From an uncultured Flavobacteriales bacterium (GTDB lineage: Bacteria; Bacteroidota; Bacteroidia; Flavobacteriales; Vicingaceae): 12,369 nt of DNA. A program made the position numbers and the translations under genes. The stretch's first letter is position 1. Every line of letters begins with the position of its first letter. Location: NCBI GenBank assembly GCA_946886085.1, contig CAMPHX010000010.1, positions 1-12,369 of the forward strand, given 5' to 3'. Positions 1-6,606 of this stretch are shown here, piece by piece. The notes below the pieces were generated by a model that saw only the letters and a list, made by a program, of their open reading frames with translations, had not been told where the DNA came from and searched no databases.

Positions 1-853
1 GTGTTAACACCACCATTTCGTGCTCTACAGCAAATTGAAAAATGGCGTTTCTTACACTATCATTAGCTATTTCAAACAACCAAGAATTGTTTGCCGGATT
101 TTTCTTTACTTTTAAAACACCGTTAATTTTTAACAGCAAATCCTCACTGGTTGTTTTGTCAAACTCAACGGTTAATACAATTTTATTTTCTTTATTTAAC
201 TTCAATCCTGCAGTGGTTTCGTTAGCCACAATTTTTCCTTGGTTAATAATAATAGTTTTATCGCAAATAGCTTCTACCTCTTGCATAATGTGCGTAGAAA
301 GCATGATGGTTTTTTCTTTTCCTATGTTTTTTATTAACGACCTAATTTCCTCTAACTGATTAGGGTCTAATCCTGTTGTTGGCTCATCTAAAATCAACAC
401 TTTTGGGTCGTGTATCATGGCTTGAGCCAATCCTACTCTTTGTCTGTACCCTTTAGATAAAGCTCCAATTTTTTTGTTTTGCTCTATTTCCAATCCCACC
501 ATGTTAATCATTTCTTTTACTCTTGCATTAAGATTAGGAACATGATGCACGCCACCAACAAAATGTAAATATTCTTTTACATACATATCTAAATAAAGTG
601 GGTTATGCTCCGGCAAATAACCTACTTGTTTTTTTACATCAATGGGATGTTCAATTACATCATAACCACATACAGAAACACTACCTGATGTTTGAGGGAT
701 AAAGCAAGTAATGATTTTCATCATGGTTGATTTTCCGGCTCCATTTGGCCCTAAAAACCCAACAATATGACCAGGCTCTACAACAAAAGAAACATCGTCT
801 AATGCTTTTTGCTTTCCATAAGTTTTGGTTACATTATTAACTATAACTGACAT
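1..853 (-). CDS. gldA: Gliding-motility ABC transporter ATP-binding subunit GldA (3' end cut by window)
   Basis: ATPase subunit of an ABC transporter; in gliding Bacteroidota GldA works with the membrane proteins GldF and GldG and is needed for gliding. Translating the minus strand from the ATG at 853-851 gives 284 residues with no stop, so the gene runs off the left edge; the family is about 300 residues, so only a short C-terminal piece is missing. Walker A GPNGAGKST is at residues 35-43, the signature LSKGYRQR at 132-139, Walker B LILDEP at 153-158, a D-loop at 161-164 and the switch His at 188. The Q-loop region reads YLPEHNPLY (79-87), with Glu where many ABC proteins have Gln; this wording is typical of GldA as I remember it. 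An in-frame TAA lies one codon before the ATG, fixing the start. It is divergent from rsgA. A related ABC-2 ATPase of another exporter is the alternative; GldA is favoured by similarity of the whole sequence. Confidence 0.87.
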   Translation of the reverse strand, partial: MSVIVNNVTKTYGKQKALDDVSFVVEPGHIVGFLGPNGAGKSTMMKIITCFIPQTSGSVSVCGYDVIEHPIDVKKQVGYLPEHNPLYLDMYVKEYLHFVGGVHHVPNLNARVKEMINMVGLEIEQNKKIGALSKGYRQRVGLAQAMIHDPKVLILDEPTTGLDPNQLEEIRSLIKNIGKEKTIMLSTHIMQEVEAICDKTIIINQGKIVANETTAGLKLNKENKIVLTVEFDKTTSEDLLLKINGVLKVKKNPANNSWLFEIANDSVRNAIFQFAVEHEMVVLT

Positions 854-891
854 TTTTTATTTTAAAGGTTATGAGTTTAAGGTTCAAAGCA

Positions 892-899
892 CGAAAGTA
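892..899 (-). promoter_or_regulatory. Possible -7 element for gldA
   Basis: On the minus strand these bases read TACTTTCG, one mismatch from the Bacteroidota -7 consensus TAnnTTTG, about 38 bases before the gldA start codon. I see no good TTTG -33 box at the right distance. This is a pattern match only. Confidence 0.3.
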
Positions 900-905
900 A
901 TGAAT

Positions 906-940
906 TTTGCTTTAGAACATTTACGATTTTCTTACTTTTG
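906..940 (+). promoter_or_regulatory. Candidate Bacteroidota-type promoter for rsgA-dtd
   Basis: TACTTTTG at 933-940 matches the Bacteroidota -7 consensus TAnnTTTG exactly. A TTTG at 906-909 could be the -33 box; the 23-base spacer is at the long end of what is usually accepted. Transcription would start near 947, giving a leader of only about 18 bases before the TTG start of rsgA. The exact -7 match supports it; the spacing weakens it. Confidence 0.5.
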
Positions 941-964
941 GTTTTTTTAACATTCTAAATAAAT

Positions 965-1900
965 TTGGAAGAAGGAATCGTAATAAAATCTACAGGCAAC
1001 TTGTATCATGTTCGCATGAATAATGGTGAGACCTTGGCGGCAAGAATTAAAGGCAGCTTTAGAATGATGGATATTAAAACTACTAATCCGGTAGCTGTTG
1101 GCGACAAGGTTATTGTTAACGATACTGCTACAGACCCTGTTATTTCCGAAATTAAACCCCGAACCAATTACATTATTAGGAAATCGGTTAACCTTTCTAA
1201 ACAAGCTCATATTATTGCTGCCAACGTTGACCAAGCTATTTTAATAGCTACCGTTGCTCAGCCTGAAACTTCTACAGGTTTTATTGATCGGTTTTTAATT
1301 ACTGCCGAAGCTTACCACATTCCTACCACTATTGTTTTTAATAAAACGGATATTTATACAGAAAAAGATATGGAAAAACTCCATTTTTTAATGGAAACCT
1401 ATACTAAAATTGGTTACGAATGCATGGCAATTTCTGTAACTGCCAACAAAAATATTGATCAACTGGTTGCTAAATTAAAAAATAAAACTTCATTAGTATC
1501 AGGACACTCGGGTGTGGGAAAATCTTCTTTACTCAACCTTATAGAACCTTCCTTACAACTTAAAACCTCTATTATTTCTGATGCTCACCAGTTAGGAAAA
1601 CATACCACCACTTATGCTGAAATGCACGAGCTTTCTTTTGGTGGCTTTGTGGTAGATACCCCAGGTATTAAAGCTTTTGGCTTAATTGATTTTGATAAAA
1701 CAGAACTTTCACATTATTTTATTGAAATGAGAAATTTATTACCCGAGTGTCAATTTAATAATTGTCAGCATATTAACGAACCCAAATGTGCTGTAAAAAA
1801 AGCAGTAGAAAACAACGAAATAGCTGCTTTCAGATATCAAAATTACTTGTCGATGTATGATGACAATGAAAGTGAAAGCTATAGAGGAAAAGGGTATTAA
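965..1900 (+). CDS. rsgA: Small ribosomal subunit biogenesis GTPase RsgA (YjeQ)
   Basis: Circularly permuted GTPase that binds the 30S subunit late in assembly and helps to release maturation factors; cytoplasmic. The 311 residues show the family layout: an N-terminal OB-fold (about 1-70), then the G motifs in permuted order, G4 NKTD (126-129), G5 SVTA (157-160), G1 GHSGVGKS (180-187), a G2-like GKHTTT (211-216) and G3 DTPG (231-234). The C-terminal zinc motif is C262-x4-C267-x-H269-x5-C275. The start is TTG: an in-frame TAA sits at 956-958 with no ATG between, and the first internal ATG (residue 18) would remove part of the OB-fold. No Shine-Dalgarno sequence is seen, which is normal for this phylum. 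dtd starts 5 bases after the stop, so the two are probably cotranscribed. Confidence 0.95.
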   Translation: MEEGIVIKSTGNLYHVRMNNGETLAARIKGSFRMMDIKTTNPVAVGDKVIVNDTATDPVISEIKPRTNYIIRKSVNLSKQAHIIAANVDQAILIATVAQPETSTGFIDRFLITAEAYHIPTTIVFNKTDIYTEKDMEKLHFLMETYTKIGYECMAISVTANKNIDQLVAKLKNKTSLVSGHSGVGKSSLLNLIEPSLQLKTSIISDAHQLGKHTTTYAEMHELSFGGFVVDTPGIKAFGLIDFDKTELSHYFIEMRNLLPECQFNNCQHINEPKCAVKKAVENNEIAAFRYQNYLSMYDDNESESYRGKGY

Positions 1901-1905
1901 TATTT

Positions 1906-2355
1906 ATGAAAGCAGTAATTCAACGTGTAAGTGAGGCATCGGTAAGCATTGAAAACAAAACTACTTCGATAGGAAAAGGCTTACTAATTTTATTAGGCGT
2001 TGAAGAAAACGACCAAGAAGAGGATATTACTTGGTTGACTAAAAAAGTTGCTCAACTCAGAATTTTCGATGATGAAAACGGAATTCCCAATCTTTCTGTA
2101 AATGATATTAATGGTGAGGTGTTGCTTATCAGCCAATTTACGCTTATGGCGAGTACCAAAAAAGGTAATCGACCATCTTTTATTATGGCAGCCAAACCTC
2201 CAAAAGCAATAGATTTATATAATGATTTCATAAAAGAGCTTACCCCATTATTACAACAGTCACTCAAAACAGGCGAGTTTGGCGCGTATATGAAAGTGGC
2301 TTTAGTTAACGAAGGGCCATTTACTATCATTATAGATAGTAAAAATAGGGTTTGA
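1906..2355 (+). CDS. dtd: D-aminoacyl-tRNA deacylase (DTD)
   Basis: Hydrolyses the ester bond of D-aminoacyl-tRNAs (and glycine wrongly attached to tRNA-Ala in this family), keeping D-amino acids out of protein synthesis; a cytoplasmic homodimer. At 149 residues it is of standard length. The opening MKAVIQRVSEASV is characteristic. The active-site signature SQFTL is at 76-80 with the conserved Thr79, GNRPSF is at 87-92, and the Gly-cisPro motif that enforces chirality is NEGPFT at 135-140 (Gly137-Pro138). It follows rsgA by 5 bases, which makes a two-gene operon with a translation theme. No key residue is missing. Confidence 0.96.
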   Translation: MKAVIQRVSEASVSIENKTTSIGKGLLILLGVEENDQEEDITWLTKKVAQLRIFDDENGIPNLSVNDINGEVLLISQFTLMASTKKGNRPSFIMAAKPPKAIDLYNDFIKELTPLLQQSLKTGEFGAYMKVALVNEGPFTIIIDSKNRV

Positions 2356-2379
2356 CAAAAATCTGTTAAGAAAAGTATA

Positions 2380-2394
2380 GCAATTTGAAATTGC
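2380..2394. repeat. Short perfect inverted repeat after dtd
   Basis: GCAATTTGAAATTGC is a 15-base palindrome around a central G, starting 25 bases after the dtd stop. As RNA it would form a stem of about 5 pairs with a 5-base loop. No proper T-tract follows, so a terminator role for the rsgA-dtd transcript is possible but weak. The rest of the 2356-2628 gap shows no convincing gene. Confidence 0.35.
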
Positions 2395-2480
2395 TGCTAA
2401 TTTATTTGAAAGAAAGCTTACCCCTCATTATTGAACAAATTACCTCTACTGAATTGTAACAATAAATAAAATTTTAATCT

Positions 2481-2514
2481 CTTGTCCCAACAAGATTCCT
2501 CCTGAATGAGGAAT
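2481..2514. repeat. Two abutting stem-loops in the dtd-brxA gap
   Basis: CTTGT/ACAAG (2481-2485 with 2490-2494, loop CCCA) is followed without a gap by ATTCCTC/GAGGAAT (2495-2501 with 2508-2514, loop CTGAAT). Both stems are perfect. No T-tract follows on either strand, so they are not standard intrinsic terminators. They could be part of an untranslated structure or a small RNA, or be chance. Function unknown. Confidence 0.4.
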
Positions 2515-2584
2515 AGAAAACCTTACCCAACTGTTAATTTTTATAAAAGCCACTCTTTGGGAAAATTTTTATGTTTAGATTGAG

Positions 2585-2592
2585 TATTTTTG
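2585..2592 (+). promoter_or_regulatory. Candidate -7 promoter element for the bacilliredoxin gene
   Basis: TATTTTTG fits TAnnTTTG exactly and lies 36 bases before the ATG at 2629. The nearest TTTG upstream (2556-2559) is 25 bases away, longer than the usual spacer, so the -33 box is doubtful. A start near 2599 would leave a leader of about 30 bases. Confidence 0.42.
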
Positions 2593-2628
2593 TAGAAATT
2601 ATTTAGTCATATAAAAAAACGTAAAAAT

Positions 2629-3039
2629 ATGTATCCACCAGAATTAGTAGCCCCAATGAAAAGCGAACTTACAGAAGTAGGTTTTGAAGAATTATTAACC
2701 CCCGATGCTGTTGATAAAGCCATCACTAGCGAAGGAACAACTTTTGTTTTAATCAACTCTGTTTGTGGTTGTGCCGCAGCTAATGCTCGTCCTGCTGCGC
2801 GTATGGCAGTTACCAACGACAAACGTCCGGATAGAATCACCACTGTTTTTGCAGGTGTTGATGCCGAAGCGGTAAATCAAGCAAGAAAACACATGTTGCC
2901 TTATCCTCCTTCATCGCCATCAATGGCTTTGTTTAAAAATGGTAAATTAGTTCATTTTATTGAAAGACATCATATTGAAGGAAGACCGGCAGAAATGATT
3001 GCTGAAAATTTAGCTGCTGCTTTTAACGAATATTGTTAA
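2629..3039 (+). CDS. BrxA/BrxB family bacilliredoxin (YphP/YqiW type)
   Basis: Thioredoxin-fold thiol-disulfide protein of the family that removes bacillithiol from S-bacillithiolated proteins after oxidative stress (known from Bacillus BrxA and BrxB). The 136 residues match the family's length. The hallmark CGC redox motif is at residues 46-48 in the context NSVCGCAAANARP, and the C-terminal half keeps the SPSMALFKNGKLVHFIERH stretch. The last residue is also a Cys (136). The start follows an AT-rich leader, and the family's usual MYPPELV opening supports it. rpoN begins 49 bases downstream on the same strand, so readthrough is likely. I cannot tell BrxA from BrxB by eye, so no symbol is given. 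Whether this organism makes bacillithiol is not shown in the window. Confidence 0.93.
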   Translation: MYPPELVAPMKSELTEVGFEELLTPDAVDKAITSEGTTFVLINSVCGCAAANARPAARMAVTNDKRPDRITTVFAGVDAEAVNQARKHMLPYPPSSPSMALFKNGKLVHFIERHHIEGRPAEMIAENLAAAFNEYC

Positions 3040-3064
3040 TTTAGCCTTACGCTACAATATTGAA

Positions 3065-3078
3065 GCTTAACGCTTAAC
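3065..3078 (+). repeat. Tandem 7-base direct repeat before rpoN
   Basis: GCTTAAC occurs twice in a row (3065-3071 and 3072-3078), ending 10 bases before the rpoN ATG. A similar but diverged stretch (GCCTTACGCTAC, 3044-3055) lies just upstream. It may be slippage, or a site affecting rpoN; nothing more can be said. Confidence 0.4.
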
Positions 3079-3088
3079 TTTATAATAA

Positions 3089-4549
3089 ATGGCACTAAAA
3101 CAAACATTAAGTTTTAAACTACAGCAAAAGCTATCGCCTCAACAAATTCAGTTAATGAAATTGTTGCAACTGCCTACCGTTGCACTCGAACAAAGAATTA
3201 AAGAGGAAATGGAAAACAATCCTGCTTTAGATGAGGGGAAAGATGAAGAGGAGGAGATGGAACTTACTCAGCATGATGATTATGAAGAGAAAGAACGAAG
3301 CGAAGCTGAAAAAGAGTTCAATTTTGATGACTATGTTGATGATTCCGATACGCCAAGCTATAAGCTAACTGCTAACAATCACAGTAAAGATGATGAAGAT
3401 AAGCAGACACCTATTAGCGTTGGTTCTACTTTTCAGGAAACGTTAGAGGCTCAAATTAACTTATTTAATTTAGATGATGATGACCATAACATTGCTCTTC
3501 ACCTTATTGGTAGTTTAGATGATGCCGGTTATCTCCGCAGAGATATTAATGCCATAGTTGATGATTTAGCGTTTACCCAAAATATTATTACCGATAAAGA
3601 ACATGTTGAAAAGATAGTAAAACTTATTCAGCATTTAGATCCAGCAGGTGTTGGAGCAAGAAGTCTTCAGGAGTGTTTACTTATTCAGCTTAATAGGAAA
3701 AAACATCATACCCTTATTTCTAAAAATGCGATAGAAATTATCACTAACTTTTTTGATGAGTTTTCTAAAAAACACTACTCAAAAATTATTGAAAAGCTTA
3801 GTATATCTGAAGATGACTTAAGGTTAGTAATTGAAGAAATTCTAAAGTTAAATCCAAAACCCGGAAACTCATCTAATGATGGATTAAGAGTTACTCAACA
3901 TATTGTTCCTGACTTTGTTCTTACTGTTGATGATGGAGAAATAGACATCACTTTAAACGGAAGAAATACACCTGATTTAAAAGTTAGCCGTTCTTACAAA
4001 GAAATGATTGAAGGCTACAAAGCTCAAAAAGAAAAGCCTTCAAAATCGCAGAAAGATGCATTGATGTTTGTAAAACAAAAGTTAGATGCTGCTAAATGGT
4101 TCATTGATGCCATAAGACAACGTCAGCACACACTTATGTTAACCGTAGATGCAATTGTTGAAAGACAAAAAAAATATTTCTTAGAAGGAGATGAAACGCT
4201 GATAGTACCCATGATTTTGAAGGATATTGCCGAAGAAATTGATATGGATATATCAACAGTTTCTCGTGTGGTAAACAGTAAATACATTCAGACGCCTTAC
4301 GGAACTTTTCTTTTAAAAACCTTCTTTTCAGAATCGCTAAGTACAGATAGTGGTGAAGAAGTTTCGAGTAGAGAAGTAAAAAAGATATTACAAAATGCAG
4401 TGGAAGATGAAGATAAACGCAAACCATTAACAGACGAAAAACTTTCTAAATTACTTAACGATAAAGGTTACAACATTGCTAGAAGAACAATTGCCAAATA
4501 CCGAGAGCAATTAAATATTCCTGTAGCCCGATTACGTAAAGAAATTTAA
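3089..4549 (+). CDS. rpoN: RNA polymerase sigma-54 factor RpoN
   Basis: Sigma factor that directs core polymerase to -24/-12 promoters and needs an AAA+ activator to open them. The 486 residues follow the family layout. The Gln/Leu-rich region I is at 3-47 (LKQTLSFKLQQKLSPQQIQ and on). A very acidic linker, region II, is at about 48-106. The core-binding domain is at about 112-300 with LDPAGVGARSLQECL at 183-197. The helix-turn-helix is around 377-403 (ISTVSRVVNSKYIQT), and the RpoN box ARRTIAKYRE at 464-473 reads the -24 element. The box differs from the classical ARRTVAKYRE by one Val-to-Ile change. Only 13 residues follow it, as usual. It lies 49 bases after the bacilliredoxin gene and 8 bases before a membrane protein gene. 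No activator is encoded in the window, so its regulon cannot be inferred. Confidence 0.97.
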   Translation: MALKQTLSFKLQQKLSPQQIQLMKLLQLPTVALEQRIKEEMENNPALDEGKDEEEEMELTQHDDYEEKERSEAEKEFNFDDYVDDSDTPSYKLTANNHSKDDEDKQTPISVGSTFQETLEAQINLFNLDDDDHNIALHLIGSLDDAGYLRRDINAIVDDLAFTQNIITDKEHVEKIVKLIQHLDPAGVGARSLQECLLIQLNRKKHHTLISKNAIEIITNFFDEFSKKHYSKIIEKLSISEDDLRLVIEEILKLNPKPGNSSNDGLRVTQHIVPDFVLTVDDGEIDITLNGRNTPDLKVSRSYKEMIEGYKAQKEKPSKSQKDALMFVKQKLDAAKWFIDAIRQRQHTLMLTVDAIVERQKKYFLEGDETLIVPMILKDIAEEIDMDISTVSRVVNSKYIQTPYGTFLLKTFFSESLSTDSGEEVSSREVKKILQNAVEDEDKRKPLTDEKLSKLLNDKGYNIARRTIAKYREQLNIPVARLRKEI

Positions 4550-4557
4550 GTCTGGAC

Positions 4558-5163
4558 ATGAGGTTAGCTGCAAAAATAATTTCTATTCTCTTTAATCCAT
4601 TATTCATGCCCACTCTTGGGCTTTTTCTACTATTTAATACAGATACTTATATTAATTACGCAGTACATTTTAAACTAAAGCAATTTACTATTCTTTTAGT
4701 AGCACTCGTAACTTTTATTATTCCATTACTTTCCATTCTTTTTCTTCGTAATAGAGGAATTATTACCAGTATGCAAATGTATGCGTCTAAGGAACGAGTT
4801 ATTCCTTATATCATTACCATTATATCTTATATTTTCACACTTTATCTACTCAAACAAACCCCTGTAATTCCAATTATTTTTAATTTTATTATAGGAGCTA
4901 CTTATGCTATTATTTTAACTTTTATCATCAATATAAAATGGAAAATTAGTGCCCATGCTGTTGGTATTGGCGGTTTACTTGGAGCTTTTTTGTGTGTTGC
5001 AACCAAATTGCAAGCGGATGTAAGCATTTTTATAGTAGTACTATTGGTTGTTTTTGGTTTAGTAGCTACTGCCAGATTAATTTTAAATGCTCATACCCAT
5101 ACTCAAATTTACACTGGCTTTCTGCTAGGAATTGCTGCACAGTTTGCTGTGTTTTATTTTTGA
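4558..5163 (+). CDS. Polytopic membrane protein, PAP2-like with degenerate catalytic motifs
   Basis: The 201 residues form about six hydrophobic segments (roughly 5-27, 42-63, 81-98, 102-125, 133-149 and 154-172, with more to the C-terminus). Three spots resemble the PAP2 lipid-phosphatase signature in the right order: KERVIP (78-83) for motif 1, SAH (131-133) for the PSGH motif 2, and AR-x5-H-x3-Q (172-183; Arg173, His179, Gln183) for the SR-x5-H-x3-D motif 3. The motif 3 Asp is Gln and the Ser is Ala, so a normal phosphatase reaction is uncertain. From memory, similar Bacteroidota proteins also have HTxxQ here, so this may be a subfamily rather than a decayed gene. It starts 8 bases after rpoN and is probably cotranscribed. 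A role in lipid or undecaprenyl phosphate metabolism is a guess. Confidence 0.72.
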   Translation: MRLAAKIISILFNPLFMPTLGLFLLFNTDTYINYAVHFKLKQFTILLVALVTFIIPLLSILFLRNRGIITSMQMYASKERVIPYIITIISYIFTLYLLKQTPVIPIIFNFIIGATYAIILTFIINIKWKISAHAVGIGGLLGAFLCVATKLQADVSIFIVVLLVVFGLVATARLILNAHTHTQIYTGFLLGIAAQFAVFYF

Positions 5164-5221
5164 TAGAACAATACAGAAACTTTATTGTTATCTATAACAT
5201 CATTATTAATATATAGATTAT

Positions 5222-5253
5222 CCAATACATTTCATTTTAAATTAATGTGTTGG
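5222..5253. repeat. Ten-pair stem-loop in the convergent gap
   Basis: CCAATACATT (5222-5231) pairs with AATGTGTTGG (5244-5253) over ten positions, one a G-U wobble, with a 12-base loop. It lies 58 bases after the membrane protein stop. No T-tract follows on either strand, so it is not a classical terminator; it could protect the 3' end of the rpoN transcript. The other bases of 5164-5300 show nothing else I can name. Confidence 0.4.
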
Positions 5254-5304
5254 TACTACTTCGTAGATACTTAATTGCATTTCCAATGAAAAAATTAATA
5301 ACAA

Positions 5305-5332
5305 AAAAAGTACACCAATTGGTGTACTTTTT
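5305..5332. terminator. Bidirectional intrinsic terminator between the rpoN block and the act operon
   Basis: A perfect 28-base palindrome centred between 5318 and 5319: the arm AAAAAGTACACC (5305-5316), loop AATT, and arm GGTGTACTTTTT (5321-5332). The 5' A-tract and 3' T-tract give a U-run in either direction. It sits between two convergent units, 24 bases from the actF stop and 141 bases from the stop of the membrane protein gene, so it can end both transcripts. Confidence 0.88.
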
Positions 5333-5356
5333 AAAACTAAATTATTCAATCTATAA

Positions 5357-6568
5357 TTAGTGATGTAAGTGTAAACTTTCGTCAAGCATTGGGTGGTTTT
5401 TAGTAACCAATGATGCTTTAGTAAGTGATGTTAATACTACAAAAATGAAAACTCCTGTAAACGTTAAGAACATTCCTATTTCTACCATTCCTAATTGACC
5501 TTCTTCAAACATAGTTCCCGGTAATACCATGGTTAACACATCTAACCAGTGTCCGATAAAAATAATTAAAGCGATAGGTAATAAGAAAACTGCGTTTCTT
5601 TTTGCATCTCTCGACATTAATACAAAAAATGGCAATAAGAAGTTTACAAAGAAAGTTCCTACATATAATAATTTGTAATGCTCAAATCTGAATAAGTAAT
5701 AGGTTACCTCTTCCGGTATATCAGAATACCAAATTAACATAAACTGAGAAAACCATAAGTAAGACCATAAACAGCTAATAGCAAACATCCATTTACCTAA
5801 ATCGTGAATATGGCTATCGTTTACTTCTTTTAAGAACCCTTTACCTTTTAGGTACAATACTAATACCACAGCGAAAATCATGCATGACACCCACATTCCT
5901 GAGAATGCATACCATCCAAATAATGTACTGAACCAGTGAGTATCAATACTCATTAACCAATCCCATGCTGAAGAGGAAGAAGTATAAGCAAAGAAGAAAA
6001 TAAACAATACCCCCATAAAAATGCTTCTTTTATAAATTGGAGAAACATCCCCGGCAGCTAGGTTTAATTGATCTTCTTCCATAGATTTTTTTCTGAACCA
6101 ATAGGCAAAAAACATCCAAACTCCAATATAGATTAATGATCTAATAAAGAAAAAAGGAATATTTAAATAAGCACCTTTATTCGCAATTAATTCATCATAA
6201 TGACTACTTTCCGGATTATGAACTTCTGGATCCATCCAATGATATAAATGGTGCATGTGAGCTGCTCCTGCAATAAATACTGCTAACAAAACTACTGCTC
6301 CAATTGGCATAAAGCTCATTATCGCCTGAAAAACTCTATGCGTAGTTACTCCCCAAGCCATTTCTGAAACATATTGTAAGGCTAAAAAGAACAATGCTGC
6401 TAATGAAATAGTAAAATAGAAATACCCATTTACTAATAAGTTAGCCCAAAATCTTTGAGAAACATGGTGACCATGATCAGTAGTTAAACCAACAATTAAA
6501 GCTAGCAGACCAACTACAATAAGAATGATGGTAGTTAGTTTCGCGTTTTTTGATATTGTATATTCCAT
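5357..6568 (-). CDS. actF: ACIII membrane subunit ActF (quinol:cytochrome c oxidoreductase, quinone-binding subunit 2)
   Basis: Integral membrane subunit of alternative complex III, related to NrfD/PsrC; with ActC it forms the membrane core of the complex. The 403 residues contain about ten hydrophobic helices (near 11-29, 43-67, 83-103, 137-158, 181-199, 215-240, 257-281, 299-318, 326-349 and 361-383). The stretch WDWLMSIDTHWFSTLFGW (202-219) between helices 5 and 6 is characteristic of ActF. The C-terminus is His-rich (HLHH). It is the last gene of the act run, starting 38 bases after the actE stop, and its own stop is 24 bases before a strong terminator. Coupling of quinol oxidation to proton movement is inferred from the family. 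No residue looks damaged. Confidence 0.94.
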   Translation of the reverse strand: MEYTISKNAKLTTIILIVVGLLALIVGLTTDHGHHVSQRFWANLLVNGYFYFTISLAALFFLALQYVSEMAWGVTTHRVFQAIMSFMPIGAVVLLAVFIAGAAHMHHLYHWMDPEVHNPESSHYDELIANKGAYLNIPFFFIRSLIYIGVWMFFAYWFRKKSMEEDQLNLAAGDVSPIYKRSIFMGVLFIFFFAYTSSSSAWDWLMSIDTHWFSTLFGWYAFSGMWVSCMIFAVVLVLYLKGKGFLKEVNDSHIHDLGKWMFAISCLWSYLWFSQFMLIWYSDIPEEVTYYLFRFEHYKLLYVGTFFVNFLLPFFVLMSRDAKRNAVFLLPIALIIFIGHWLDVLTMVLPGTMFEEGQLGMVEIGMFLTFTGVFIFVVLTSLTKASLVTKNHPMLDESLHLHH

Positions 6569-6606
6569 TTGTTAAAATGTTTTTAGTTGTAATCTTCTTT
6601 TAAATT

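Noticed and set aside
42..359. Plus-strand open frame of 105 codons
   Set aside because: It lies antisense within gldA, whose minus-strand frame has all ABC motifs; the plus frame has no recognisable domain.
2052..2330. Minus-strand open frame within dtd
   Set aside because: Antisense to a complete, well-recognised DTD; composition is that of a shadow frame. The same holds for minus-strand frames at 947-1234, 2607-2843 and 4134-4427.
2506..2583. 25-codon open frame starting inside the second stem-loop of the dtd-brxA gap
   Set aside because: Too short, basic and unremarkable, with no start context or recognisable similarity; likely chance in AT-rich DNA.
4992..5216. Plus-strand open frame overlapping the end of the membrane protein gene
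   Set aside because: Frame-shifted shadow of the hydrophobic C-terminus; rich in Cys and Tyr with no start signal, and the other frame is the coherent membrane protein.
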